From Endocalyx cinctus (taxonomy: Eukaryota > Ascomycota > Sordariomycetes > Amphisphaeriales > Apiosporaceae), in NCBI GenBank assembly GCA_001600455.1, contig BCKC01000007.1:797394-861393 (forward strand): a DNA stretch of 64,000 bases. Reading direction: 5' to 3'. This document shows, piece after piece, positions 49,706 to 63,262 of the stretch. Position 1 is the first letter of the stretch, and every line of letters starts with the position of its first letter. The position numbers were made by a program, and so were the translations under genes. Under the pieces are notes generated by a model. The model ran no database searches. It was given only the letters and a program-made list of their open reading frames with translations, and had not been told where the DNA came from.

Positions 49706-50152
49706 GTATTTCCATTATAATATGCCGATTTCGAGCTTGGCCAAAAGACCGTGCGCTGGAGTGCTGCAAGATGTGTGCAGCTGCTTAAAAAAAAAGACTT
49801 TGGATGTCTTGTATCAACACCCAAGAAATATATTTGTATCTGACCTGTCCCTCGAGTATATTCATGCTTTTAACTCATGCCTTATCATCGAGACTGTAAC
49901 TAATCGTACGTGTAAATGTGCCGCTGCCAGTGCTCGTCATCGGCCCTACCACATCTTGATCTTTGAGCAGCCGTCAATACGGCTACGTTGCACACCTTCC
50001 ACTCTTTCCCGCTGCGTTTTCGTGATAGGAACACGCCTACCCAGGCCTATTATGTAGTACTACTACGATCACCGCCTCAATTCCTGCTTGATCTCAGCCC
50101 ACTTCGATTCGTGTCCTTCTGTGCGTCATTATTGTTGTTAGTATTGTTACTA

Positions 50153-50522
50153 TTACCGCCTGGTAGCGGTGGGCCATGTCTTTGGGAGAAAGCGGTATCC
50201 AATGACATCTCCAGGCTGGACGCTGAAGCCATCCTCTATTACCCTGACGTCTGGGCCATCCAAGAAATGACCGCGTTGCCAAGACGTATAAGGCTCCCAA
50301 AGCCGAGTAGTATAGAAAGTGTAGGCCTCCCCTCCCTCGACTTTCCACTGGTGAATGGACCCGTCGTATTGGTTGACGGAAAAGGCGATAAGTCGATTCA
50401 AGTAGCGCCACTGGTCTGATACTATCGTCTACTTGTATTGAAATATCGCCAACGATCTCGTTCCGACCATATTATCACCCGAAACACCACAAAGGACTCG
50501 GACCGATTCTAGCAGAACTCAC
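50153..50522 (-). CDS. Candidate gene fragment of unknown family
   Basis: A minus-strand frame ending at a TAA (50153) reads well back to 50410, with Trp- and Tyr-rich coding-like sequence: IAFSVNQYDGSIHQW, EAYTFYTTRLWEPYTSWQRG, DGPDVRVIEDGFSVQPGD. Third codon positions are mostly G or C, unlike the surroundings. A canonical GTGAGT donor at 50522 and a CAG acceptor at 50411 define a possible 112-base intron, matching intron sizes in the window. The exon before it would end DDNATFSVSFEIY. Further upstream the frames are broken or boundaries are unresolved, although an ATG at 50861 opens another protein-like stretch. No known domain is recognised. It may be a real small gene or a decayed one. 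Confidence 0.33.
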
Positions 50523-53500
50523 GTATATCTCGAAAGAGACGGAAAATGTGGCGTTATCGTCGCATAGATACAAGGTAACATGAACGATGCTTTAATGATC
50601 CCTAACGTTATCTCGAGAGTGGTTACGGTTCGTCAGGTCATATTACTATTATCGAAAACCACGTCTCGGGTACTGATTCCGCTGCTGCCAGCCGCATGAT
50701 GAAATGTTGTGTCGCTAACCTAACCCCCGTGACGAATCTCGTAAAATTGATTGGAAGATGTAACGAGGTAACCCGGCATTTTGGGATTCTCCGAGATCTT
50801 GTACACTCGAACAATTCGATTCAACTAGCCAAAAGGCGGGTGCTGACCCTTTCACTCCCATAATACTCTCGTACCATGCGGTGCGACGGAAGGGAGGGAA
50901 AAAATGTAACCTGGAAGTATATATTCGTCGATCTTGAAGACCACCAGCCCTCCAGACTCATCGAGCAGTCATTTTTCTTCTAGTCAAGGAAATACTTCGA
51001 AAAAAAAAACCCCACACACGAAGAAATCATCCCACCAGCTGAGCTGCTGTGCTACTCGGTTATACATCTATACGAGACGTGTGCAACCTCCACTACGCCA
51101 GTTAAGTTGGAATTCTAGCGTCGGCACTCACCATTGGGTTGGACGACGAGAACACGATGTTCTTAGCTCTACGCATTTCCTCATGTTGAGAAGGCCGATA
51201 ACTTATTTATACATAAACCTAAATATGAAACCGTGGAAATATCTCAGGCGATAAAAAAAAGCATCTATACGATAAGGACTGGTTGGTTACGAGAGACTTG
51301 TAATACATAACACCGTTAGTAGTCTTCGGAACTTGTTTAGCGACAGTGTAACATCAGGATTTAGTGGCTTGCTTGAAGCTTTATACTAGATACATAAATG
51401 AGTGCAGTGGTAACGGCTTCCTAGGCGTCACAGCTTAATTAAGTTCTAATTATCGTTACCTATAACTACGCGACTATAATACCTAAGACTAATGTTTACT
51501 CGAATTTCTGCTCAGACATTGGCATTCGTGTAAAGTAAGGACGTTGTTACGAATTACATAAAAAAAATGACCCCGAAAAATGACATCGGCGGCTCATGTG
51601 AACGAGGCTGGGTCCAACTCTTGGAGGTCCACCCAAGCTGGCAGGAAACATCCCGTTTCTCATCGGTGAAAAAAAAAATATAGTAGACGAAATATAGTAT
51701 ATTATACTAATTTTATCCGAGTCCCGAAATTCCAATTCGTCCAGTTTGATACGATGGCTTATATGTGTTCAGATATTGTTCCCAGTTTCCCCCGCTCTTA
51801 ACAAAACATATCATTAATCATACTCGGTATAAGCGACATATCAGTTTCAACTCTCAATATACGCTAAATATGGCACAGATACGCTACACCGCAGAAACCG
51901 TAGTATGGTCAGCTCATCGGCTCGGAATTTGAACTTATCGTGAAACAGGAGGCGTTTTTTTTTTGGTTTAATTTTTTTGGTAGCGGCTTAGGTAGTATAT
52001 TACAATAATATACTTCACCCCGCTGGTTGCTTGAGGGCGGGAAGTAAAAAAAAGTAATCAGCAGTCCAGAGGCTCACAAATTTCAACTTAAAATACCAGC
52101 GGGCGCCACGCCTTGGTTAAAAAAAGGTCTTTTATTTCATTCTCAGGATCCTCACAGTGTTCGTGCACGTAATATCCCTTACGTGTTGGTTAGCCGCGCG
52201 TGGGCGAGGCGGAAGTTTGGTCCCGAGGCGTAGCTCTCCCGAGCCAAACCAACTCCTTGAGTGGAAATGAAGTGAAAAAGTTCGCGCGCGTCATTGCCTC
52301 GTGGCAGCGAAACTCCGTAAAAGGAAGTTAATCACGAGAGAAAGAGAGATGAACACTGTTTAAATAACGGTAGCGTTAGCCTACTAGGTTTTGAAAATCT
52401 CGTATTCGCAGCTGAAAGGAAGTAGACGGCACGGCAGCGATGCCATGTTTGTTTGTTCTTGAAACTTTATTTCGATATTGAAGATAGTTTGTTGTAGTGC
52501 GCCATGATGTGAAGCGGCACAGCTAAGAGCTGACTTCGCCCATCGATCAATGAAACGGTGGCGATTATACGCCAATTGTATCCTTCGACAAAGAGGAAGG
52601 GTGTACGCAAGCTGAATTGAAATCCTTGAGATCCTTGAAAGGAATAGAATGATCAGACATCAAAATTTGGAACAGGATTCCTTTCCGGAACCAAGAAACA
52701 GTGAACCAGTGAACCAGTATACCCAATCCGATGGAAAGTCCTTTCTTGGTACGCTAAGTACGGACGGATATTTGCTTAGTGTACTGCTAACATAAAAATC
52801 GACCATAAACGGTAGTTCGTAGCTCGTGAGCCATTTATTCGGTCTTCAGCTAATTCGTAATAATGTGTTTGAAAGGTCGTCAAAAAGACTTCATCTCACA
52901 CTATCATCGCCACCATTGAATTTTGATAGATTTTAGTTGCTTCTTTTCGGATGCCTAAGTTTAAACGGATGATCGACAAATTAGCACCAATCGAGCTTGG
53001 CTTCCCCCAGCATATTTCCCCTGGCGAGGGGTATGGTAATGGGGGACTTGATTTCGTGATGACTGATTTTCAAGCTTGTAGAAGTATTGTTACAACTTTT
53101 TTTTTATTTTTTATTTTTTTTAAAGAACAGTGTAAATATAAATAGTACAGTTAGCTGGGGTATAATTAAGAACTGAAAGTCAGGCTCTCGCACATCCTAG
53201 ATTCCGGGAAAGGTGAATGAATTATTCGTCAAAGTAAGCTCTGGCTTGCTCGCCATTTTCGGTGCTTAGGTTATTCCGGATGACCATTGTTATGGAGGTT
53301 CAACCGTAGAATCTGGATATAAGGTTATAGATGAAATAATTTCCCTTCCACCCGCGTACCCCATAGCGGACGGAAGTTGCTTCCTGTAGGACTAGATGAT
53401 ACAATGGTAGCTAGTGTACACGTAGTGGTTTCATAAGTCTAGTGTCTAATATATCTCTGAATGGTTGAGAAAGCTGGATCGGAATCAACGCGTTTTACCG

Positions 53501-54820
53501 CGAGAAATGGTACGGCGGAGAATGCAGCTCATGCTGCTTAATGACGTGTAAGTTGAAGCTTACCGGAACTTTACGTAAATACGTCAGAGATTGAAAGAAA
53601 ATATGTGTAGGTAATGGTAAAGAAAGATTGCTTGAATCTATATCAGCAATAACTACGTCTTCTGTAGTGCAGAAGTGGTATCATGTTATACCGAGTATCC
53701 TGCTATTGGTGCCCCGTTTTTCCCCCCTTGTTGCTATTTGGTCTCGACCGTCGCCGGTGAGTCGATCTGAATGTTCGGAAAGAAAATACGTGTAGGAAAT
53801 ACTCTCCAACCAAGCAGGGTTAGATACCTAGTAATACGATGGTCGGTGATCGCACCAGCGGGACATTCCGAGTTGGCTAAGGAGATAGGGGCTGGCTTTG
53901 ATCAATTCGTCAACCAACACGGACCAGAAACATGGTTGCAGAACCTTGTGCCAGTTGGTCCATTCACAAGAAGGTTTTTCTTTTCTTTTTTAGTAGCAGG
54001 CGGTTCTGCGGTAGATCAGCCACTAATCGGCGAGTAAAGTGCTGGCAGCGCAGGGAGGTGGTAGCTTTTTTTTTTTTTTTTTAATATACATACACAGTAG
54101 TATTTCTTATATATTACCATGCTTGCTACCTTGTGTGGAGGTCTTTTTTTTAATATGGATTTAAAGTCATTGCTTGTCAAGGTAAATTGGAGATATGTCT
54201 AGGATCGGTGACCAGATGCGCAAGTGATTGAGAAAAGGTTGACATTATTACCCCAGCTGCCCAGGTAGTGAGTGTATGGGTGTAGGCTGATCTGATAGAT
54301 GCCCTTACTTTTCGGCCGGCAACTGCAGAAAGTGTGGGTTAGATGAGGGATGATGAAAGAGAGTGTCTCGATGGCCTGGGTAGCGAATACGCCCACGGCA
54401 TGCACGCCGAGTCAGATCAGCCAACCAGTTCAGACATTTAACGGATTCAAGCCCTATTTGTTAATGGAGTGCATGCATATGTAGGTAGTATAGACTATAT
54501 TGCAGAATATGTAATGTACCCGGTATAGACTGCGTGTAATCAGGAAGATTTTGTTTCTTTTTGTTTTCTGCATTTACTACATAATGGATATACTTACCTA
54601 GTATATAGTATATACCCAGACCGGCCATCGAAGCCGATTTATCCACCTCGCTTGATTTAATCCTGGTATAGCGTCGAAGATGTGGGAGAAGTTCGATAGA
54701 GTTTTATTGTCTGGCAGTCAGGGTGATCAGCGATAGAGAAATTACACAGTAGTGTAGAATTTTGGAGTTATTGGAAGCAGCTCCACAATATACTGATTGG
54801 CATACGTACTTTTTAGTGGA

Positions 54821-54845
54821 TAGGAATTGGAATTGGAATTGGAAT
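54821..54845. repeat. GGAATT hexamer repeat
   Basis: About four tandem copies of GGAATT in AT-rich intergenic DNA. Confidence 0.9.
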
Positions 54846-55310
54846 ACGTTATAGGTAGTATAGTAGTGTATATAAGTACGATACTACGTACGAGTTGCAA
54901 GTAAATGAGATTGCATAGCGTATGTCCACCATGCGTTACACGTTGCTATGGATATGGATATGTTCGCGTATTGTACGTGTATACTACGTACTAAATATGC
55001 GGCACCGATAAGCCGATGATATTTCCTCCTCGACTTGTTTGGGTAAGCAAGTACCTAGTGCCATGTCAAATCAAAGTTGCAGCGTATCATTCCGTCACGT
55101 CGGGGTTGTTATACATGCGTAAGTGTACCAAAAGTTCAGGTTAGTAAGTACCTAACGGTAATTGAGCAAGCAACTTGGTGCACTTGGGTGCTGTACTATA
55201 CTACTTACAGTAAGTATCTACGCAGTAGTAGATATTTGGTATACTGTGTATATCTTATTAGCGAATACCTAGGTAAGTATATATAGAATTAGGGAGTCGA
55301 TATACAAACA

Positions 55311-55336
55311 TATGATATGATATGATATGATATAAT
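55311..55336. repeat. ATGAT pentamer repeat
   Basis: About five tandem copies of the five-base unit ATGAT/GATAT, ending in a degenerate copy. Confidence 0.9.
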
Positions 55337-57837
55337 ATTAATAAATTCCTAAGCGAGTATATACGAGAATGAAAGGGATGAGAGATATATTTGAATACCG
55401 AGACCAAAGAAATAGAAAATGAAGGTTACAGTTGATCTTAAAAAGCACCGACTGTTTTCTACTACTATACTGTACTATACTGTATTGTACTTTTCACCTA
55501 TCATTCCTTCTCGGTAAAGTGTACAAGTAAAGTCAGGGTGGGAAACGCTGTGGCGCGGGGTCCTTATGGAACATTTCCTAGAGGTTATTAGAGCCTCCTA
55601 TCAAGTTACTGAATATGGATACTAGCCATCTGAGTGGTCGGTGGCTGATTTATAGCGTATTATGTGGTATCCTATCACCCTATCTTTCAAGCTATTCCCC
55701 TGCATTTTTCTAGTAGCGTACCTTTTCTAGGTACCTAGGTAGGTATACGTGTGTGCTAATATACATTAGTACGTACTCTAAGTACTTACTTCAGGTACTA
55801 AAACCGTTCCTGAAGACCCACCCGTTTGTTCCATCAATTTGGCACGCGTAGCAAACTGCACCGTTCAAATTTTAATTTTGTTATTCCTACCTTAATCCTT
55901 GACCCTTGTTTTCTTGTCTGAACCCCTGGAGATATTTTAATCAAGTCAGTCCTATCTCGTCAATTACACCCGTTCCATCACCTCCCAGAACCAAAGAAAA
56001 TTAATCTCGGCCAATTCTTGACTTATCGAGCTCAGCGGGTTCTCGTTCTAATGTCAATCCTCGTTAAATTTCGCGGTTCGCCGTGGGGACATCTTCCCCT
56101 TTCCGTCTTTGTCTGCTCTAGGATCTTCGGTAACTTGGCTATACTAATAAAGATATCATCCTACTCTATCATCCTATGAACGAATTACCGCTCTTGTTTT
56201 TCCCCAGTGCTATATTCCATATGTTCTTCCAATCACTTTTAATAGTGTATTGCTCCATAAAACAAAATTGATCCAGTTTATCTGTACTAGACCCTGAACA
56301 ATGATATTATTGGTATCGTAGACTCCTCTTTTCCTTCTTTCTTCCTTCGTGAAGCTTCGTTATTTGCTATTCTCTATTCACTTCTCGTGATTTTCTAGTC
56401 TTCGGACTCTCAAATTACATTACGTCCGTATCTATCTAAAAAAAAATTTATTGAATTGTTTGCGTATTCGTTTTTTTTCTTTTCCCTTTCTTTTGCCGTT
56501 ATCCCACCCTCGTACGTGGTTGGACTCCGAGGTCTCATCTTGAGATACGATCAATCTATAAGCTGCAGAATTACTACGTTGTGGTGACATGTGAAGAAGA
56601 AAACTTCGTTGTTACATCTGGGGTAGTCTTTTTTCATTCAATTCACTTACACATTTTACGTTGGTACGTAATTACCTATATGTGATTCTTCTCCCCATTG
56701 GTGCAATGAATATATTATAGTACGATAGTGCTTTGCTATATTCTTGGGCGTCACAGGCTACTGCAGTGTGACAGATGGCTGATAACAGATGCATGCAAAT
56801 GCAGCACAGGAAAACCCCCTTGCTTTTCTTACCCTACCATTGAGCTTCTTTCTACGCACTACCCTCGCGATCACCGTTGTATATCACTACCGTATAAATA
56901 TATAATAGGCACATATATGTATTATGTCCATGGCAATTTCCCTATTTCAACTGATTTGAAAAGGCTCGAGCGCGCAACAAAAAAAAAAAAAAAAAACTAT
57001 CGCGGTATTAAATAAGCAACGTCCAATACGGTCAAGGCCGAGTTCGTGTTCGAATATTATTATATCTGGAGAAGCTCGCCTATAGTTATTTTCGAGGACG
57101 AAATTTATTACATCTTGGCTGAGTTAATTGAACTCAGCCTCCCACGTGTGTCTGCGACCCATTCCGAGTCTTCTACAATCTTGGAAGATAGCAGACGACC
57201 CCGGGATTTCTCTAACTTTTCTTCTATTATTACCCTGGAGGTTATTATTCAGGTGAGCTTTAATATTTATTTTACTTTCCGAGCTTAGTACGGGGCTTCT
57301 AAATAGGAGAAATATTGCGGCCTATATTTGACGGTTATATACTTTTTGACATTCTGGCGTGCATGATTGGGTAATAATTGGCGACTTCATTCCGAATCGG
57401 CCAATCTTGAACCCCCTTTTTACTTGATGTATCACGCGTTCGTTTCTAAGGCTCAATGTACTGAAACTTAAACGGTTGTGGAATCTTCGTCGATCTTTCG
57501 AATTCTTCGTCTTATTTATTTTTTTCGCGTTTCAATGTGTCTGAAGATAGACTCATGCTAATGGCGGGGGTCTAGTGATATTAACAATAAGACAAGGGCG
57601 AGAAGGGGGGGCTTCATCACAATTAACGAGCCTCTGACCCACACACCCAGATGCAGGGGCCAATATAGTAAAGCTACCATATTCGTCCCTCCGACCTTTC
57701 TGTTCGGGGTTTTATTACTCTTTAAAAACTATTTCATTGGTGACGCACCAAATGTGAAGTAATTTCCTTCACGTTTGTGCGAATCTTTTGGGAGTCGCAG
57801 GTTTAGAGTTAGAAGTTGAGGCCCGGGAATATCAACT

Positions 57838-60800
57838 ATGACAGGCTGGGAAACGGATGGTGAGTTGGTGAGCAGTGCTGCTCCTGCGGCTTCTGCGTTG
57901 CACACATCAACAGAGACACCGTATAGGACACCCTCGCGGACTTCGAGGAAATCTCGTCGTTCCGTCACTCCGCCGGCGATTTCTTCGTCTCCATCTCGAT
58001 TACCTAGTGAAAAGGCGGAAAGGCGTGCCTCAAAACGCTCATCGAGGGATGTCTCTGCCGACGAAAACATCAGTCTCCTGGACCCCCGGCGATTTACCCC
58101 GACTCTTCACGCAAGCTTAGTTTCCGAAATATTATCTCTTCGAAGGGACCAGGAGGACAAGTTAAAGTCGATCGACAGACTTGAATTATCATTGCACACC
58201 AATCAGCAGGAGCAAGAATCTCTGCAGGCTACCCTCACAAATACCGCAAAGGAGAATAGGTCTTTGAAACGACAGTTGGCCTTACTCGAAGGAGGAACTT
58301 CGTCCGCGTTGGGCGAGCTGGCTCGAGAACGTGACGAAGCTGTCGAGTCTATTACCGAGGTAAAGAAACGGCTCGAGGCCACTCAGAGGAAGGTCAAACT
58401 TCAGGAAGAAGATTCTCAGCGAGTTCACGACTTGTGGGAGAAAGAGAAGGACGGCTGGGAGGAAGAAAGAAGAAAATACGAACGCAAGATACACGTCGCG
58501 GAATCCCGGCTTAAGGTTGTTCTTGACGAGGTTGCCAACTACCAGGCTGCACAGCAGGACGCTAGTAATCATGAGCATGGGCCCGAAAGCGATGGCGAAG
58601 ACGGTGCGAAGGAATTCGATGGCGCGAGCGTCCGAACGCGGAGCATCACTAACAGCGTGCGGTACTCGCTGTTCAATACTAACGGTATTGGGAAGATTAA
58701 TGGGAATAGTTTGGCTGACGAACTTAACTTCGACGACGATGATTCCGAATATGAAACGGAGCCTGACGGGCGTCAAAGCGTCCTTTCAAAAATGAGACAT
58801 AACCGGACTCAAAGTCGGGATAGCGTTATATCGAAATCTCATCGGCGCAATCAGAGCAGCGACAGCCAAATCCGCCCTGGCAGTGTCGCCCGTGGAAGAT
58901 TTTTCATGAATTCATCTGTACTGGAAAGATTGGAAGGTGGCATTCGGGAAGACGATGAGACTCAGCCGGCTGTTACCAGAAAGGTGGATTATACGGACAC
59001 GGGTGTTCAATTTTCGCCGCCTCCTTCACCTGTAATGTCGCCTGTCGTACCATCTACGCCAGAGCCGGTGAAAGTAGAGAAGCTCGCAGAGGTGGAAACT
59101 TCCCCTCGACCTGAGTCAGAAATTGAAGCAAACCAAAGTCGCAAAAGGGTACATATCATCAAGACCGTGCCAATGGAAATACCGAAGCCCGCAAAATTGA
59201 TGATATCATCTTCGACTCAAACACTACCAGAGCCTTTGAGCCCTCCTGCTACACCGGAACCTGAGCCGGTAACCAAACCGGCATACAACTCGATTGCTAC
59301 TCAGGCGGATCTAACTCCCCCCACGGTCGAACTCACTCCGGTCCCTGAACTACCTCCGCAACCTTCATCCCCCATGCTCATTCCAAGTATCTCGATCATC
59401 CCCCCCTCTAGTCGTCCTACAACACCTCGAGCACACCGACTACCGGAATACGTGAAGGACTTCGGGTGCCAGGTTTCCATATTGGAATCGAGACCTGTGC
59501 GATCTATCTCTGTCCAGACGGAAGAGATCCGCATTGATCAGAGACTGGATAGGCTGCCCGCCCACCTTCACCCCTCCGCCATAACCTCTCGACCCACATC
59601 ACCTAATCCCCCTGTAAACGGGGAGTCAAAGATCTTCACACCTGTTCCTGGCCATATTCCGCCTCGAAACCCTCGCCGCTTAGCCACTAAGGGCAGCTTC
59701 TCGAAAGACAGTATATCTCCACCACCATCCCCGACGCCAGAGGACCGGGAACTTCGAGATGCGTATCCAGGCAACAATGACGATGGACCGTTATCGAGCC
59801 ACAAGGACGCACCCGTCCGGCGACCGCACCGCATTAGCAGTCTGTTTGCCGGGTTCGACGCCGCTAGTTCCGATGAGGTGGATGAATTCGATGGTGACGC
59901 CGATCTCTCTGACTCCGAGTACCGCACAGCTCTCTCGGCCCCCAGGCCTCAATCTGTCGCAAGTCGCCATACTGGTAGCACTAGGACGAGTATGGCCATG
60001 AGTCCCACCGCCGAAGATAATCATCCAGTGATCAAGCCGCCGAGAGCTACATCTGGCATTGTGAAGCAGATTAGCGGGACAGAAACATACAGCAGCTTCA
60101 GTCTGGCTCAAAAAGCGTCCCGAATGGGTGACAGGCCCGCTGTAATAAACCCCAGCTCCCGAGCCAGTGTCATGAGGAAGGCGGCGATGATTCAGAACGG
60201 TATTGCCACGCACCGTTCTCGAAGCCCTAGTCTTGGCGATTCGCGGTCACCGCCGTTCCCCATCCCTACCAGAGCTAGTTCGAGAAAACCGCCATTCGGC
60301 AGCAGCTTGCCTAGCGATGGCCAGAACAGTCCGACTTATGGCCGAACCTCTCGCGGTATGCATCGTAACAATAGCGTACGCAAGGTTCGATCCGCTGCCG
60401 CGTTGCCTCGACACTCGCGCCACCGAAGGTACGGTAGTCGCTCGCCTCCAATGTCGCCGTCGGAGGAAGCACTCGAAAGCCCCGGTCTTCTTCCCCCGCT
60501 TCCTGCCAATGAATTGACAAGTCCGAAATCCCGCGACTTCCACTCTGGCCGCTACCGTGGGCACAAGTCCCAGCCATCCACCACCACAGCGTATACCGAG
60601 AACACAAACATAGGTTCTGTTGCTAGCTCTCAGCAAGCTTCCGGCGTGGTCGATGCTATAGCCTCGACCATGGTTGGTGAATGGATGTTCAAGTATGTTC
60701 GAAGACGAAAATCATTCGGAGTGGCAGACGGAAGTGGTCGAGCCGAGGAGAGTAGTAACGATCGTCACAAACGATGGGTTTGGCTCGCACCATACGAAAG

Positions 60801-61982
60801 AGCAATTCTATGGAGTAGCAAGCAACCTACATCTGGGACAGCGTTGCTAGGGAAGTCTGGTCGAAAGCGTAAGTTTATTTTGTCCGCACCTCTGGATTTC
60901 TACACAGTTAACTAATATCCTTTTTATATGTAGTGACTATCCAGTCTGTCTTAGATGTGAAAGACGATAACGCTATGCCGAAAGGTGTCACCCAGCTTTT
61001 CAATCGTTCAATTCTCATTCTCACGCCCCAGAGAGCAATCAAGTTCACCGCCATCTCCGCTGAACGCCATTATCTATGGCTAACGGCACTCTCATTCCTC
61101 GCGCATTCTCAGCAAGCCGTTCCAGATATCATCGGGGCAGCACCCCCAGCCCCTTCACCTAATCTAGGGCCACCTCCAGCTTTACCCAACTTACCGCAAC
61201 CCAAACCGAAGAGGGCAGCGATTCGCGATTCGATTCGCCTGACTAAAGGAAAAAATCCAACAATGATGACTCGCGCCGATGCTCCTGTTACTTCTAATCA
61301 ACTTGAAGAAGCTCTTTCCTTTAACGTAGATACCCTTCCCCCTATTCCTAGTCACCAGCGAGAATACTCGCGGGAGGTTGTTGAGCCTCCTTTTATCCCT
61401 CGATTTCACGAGAGGTCGCATGATCGTGTCAATGAACGAGCAAATCAGACTACCCTACACGGACGCAAGAGAAGCAATACTGGTGGTCACGGTCACGGTG
61501 CTCCGCCACTGTCTTTCCGTGGATTTTCGTCACCTCAAGGCCCAGGTAGCAGTTATCACACTTCCACGAACAGCACTGCCAATGCTAGCATCGGCACCGC
61601 CGGTTCTTCCGATATCTACCAGTCCCAGGCATCTAGTAACGTGACTTGGGGCATGACCACGAACGGATCGCAGCGTACGTCGGAGGCGTCATCTCGCCCT
61701 CCCGGAAACTTCTTCGAGGCGGTCGGCACCGTTCGAATGGAAGCCTTCATCAACCCCTTGACGTTCCCCCGGTTCGAGGATCATCCAGATGAACAAGACG
61801 AGTGGCGACACAGAGCTCGTCGGCGAAGCAAGGAGATACGTCGCCGCAGGAGTCGCAGTCGACACCGCGATAGCTATACCTCTCGCGGTACCCGAGGCAC
61901 CGATTCCTACTATACCGGCAGCAGTAGAGTGGGCGTAGATGAAGACTTTTTCCGTGGTGAAGACCCATTTAAGGGATTCTAA
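57838..61982 (+). CDS. ApsA/Num1-like cortical anchor with C-terminal PH domain
   Basis: Large peripheral membrane protein resembling Aspergillus ApsA and yeast Num1, which tether dynein and mitochondria to the cell cortex and control nuclear migration. Exons 57838-60868 and 60934-61982 with a 65-base intron give 1359 residues. Order: Ser/Arg-rich start; a coiled coil at about 90-245 (ILSLRRDQEDKLKSIDRLEL, heptad-rich, with RVHDLWEKEKDGWEEERRKY); a long Pro/Ser-rich disordered middle; a PH domain from about 943 (VGEWMFKYVRRRKSF) across the intron to about 1065 (ERHYLWLTALSFLAHS); and a basic Arg/Ser-rich tail. The PH domain should bind PI(4,5)P2. ATG 57838 is the first in the frame; an extra 5' exon cannot be excluded. 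Confidence 0.9.
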
Positions 61983-63262
61983 AAAAGAAAAGAAAAAATA
62001 CGACACCTACGCATACTTCTTTTACACGACCGTTTGTTCGTTTGTCCGTTCATTTAATGATACATGATTGCACAACCTCGTGGTTGTTGAGAAGCCTGTC
62101 CTACACCAAAATAAATACCCCTCACGTTTCTTCTTCCACCGACAAAACATAATCATTTACCTTTCTTATTTTTTTATTATTATTATTCACATATTCAGGG
62201 GTTCGCTGTTAATATTTCGGAGTCTTTGGGGGGTCTTTTTACACTCTTTCGATTATTTTGTCTCAACGACACTGTTCGTTTTGTATGAATCTTCGGATAT
62301 ATATACCAACACTCGCCACGAAGCGAGCTTTGATCTTCATACCACCCCTTTCTTTTTCTCTCTCTCTCTTTTTACGGTGAATAACATATTTGCGAACCAT
62401 AATCTCTTCGAGAGATTTCGATTGTAGGATAGTCCGTATATGGGATATATGGCGTTCAGAAATGACAATTTCTGTTGTATAAGGTCAAAAAGGGAAAGGG
62501 AATAAGGGGCTGACTAGGACAGTCATAAGACTTTCGGAATGGTCTCGGGACCAAATTCGATTCCGAACAAATTACAATGGAAACTGTTTAATGGTGTATA
62601 TATAGTTAATCGTTCTTTCGAAGTTTACTAGATAGTTTCTACTGGTCTATACAATACTTCTAAAGTTGTAAACTTTGCCTCTCCTCATGAAGTCTTTTTG
62701 TCTTTGATTATGTATAACTACTTAACCTATACTTGCCGACTGCCTATGTACTTTAGTGTAATATCCAATGGGTATAGTTTATGAAATTGAGCGATATATG
62801 CTCCGTACGAAGTATTTACTTATCAAATAGTACTATTCCACTAGTCCTCATAGAGAATGTTATCTTAGCTGCTTAGTTAGTAACTGCCTTATCTGACGAT
62901 GATTGAATAAACCCCACCCCCCTCTACGTGTAGACTCTTGAAATTAGTAGGCGCAATTAGACTTCATTACCAACTACGTAGATACCTAATTCACTTCCAC
63001 TTTCAGCCATTCACTTCTATAGATTATATCGGGTTTTTGTTTCACCACACTCTCTATAAAAGTTGAAAGAAATCTATTGATCCATTCCTCCCTTCAAGAA
63101 GATTCGCACACGATAAATATTATTTGGTCTCTTCGTTCTACGTTCTACGCATAATCATTGATCTTTGTTGATCTCTCCACCAGCCTATCCTATCCTATCT
63201 GAACCCGACTCAGCTTTAATAAAAAGAAGCCGACCAGCCTTCTCATACAACACACCACAAAG
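61983..63262. other. Intergenic region between the ApsA/Num1-like gene and UBC12
   Basis: About 1.3 kb. It holds the 3' flank of the large gene, pyrimidine tracts near 62350, and the UBC12 promoter and leader with repeated CCTATC words near 63185. No further gene is recognised. Confidence 0.55.
63055..63061 (+). promoter_or_regulatory. TATA-like box upstream of UBC12
   Basis: TATAAAA about 200 bases before the ATG at 63263, in a setting of CACTCTC. This is a reasonable but unproven promoter element. Confidence 0.3.

Larger units (their letters stand above)
45512..57837. other. 12-kb gene-poor divergent interval between the hydrolase and the ApsA/Num1-like gene
   Basis: Apart from an uncertain fragment near 50.3 kb I see no gene. 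It holds homopolymers (A20+ near 48625 and 48850, T24 at 49682), a TC repeat (48748-48774), GGAATT repeats (about 54821-54845), ATGAT repeats (55311-55336) and TACCTAGGTA copies at 55266 and 55732. The last 700 bases before 57838 are the promoter and leader of the large gene. A plus frame at 53771-54037 has a protein-like middle (SELAKEIGAGFDQFVNQHG) but no recognised family. Confidence 0.5.

Noticed and set aside
57046..57288. Plus-strand frame of 80 codons upstream of the ApsA/Num1-like gene, followed by a GTGAGC donor
   Set aside because: It could be a leader exon, but no acceptor joins it in frame to the ATG at 57838 and no similarity is recognised.
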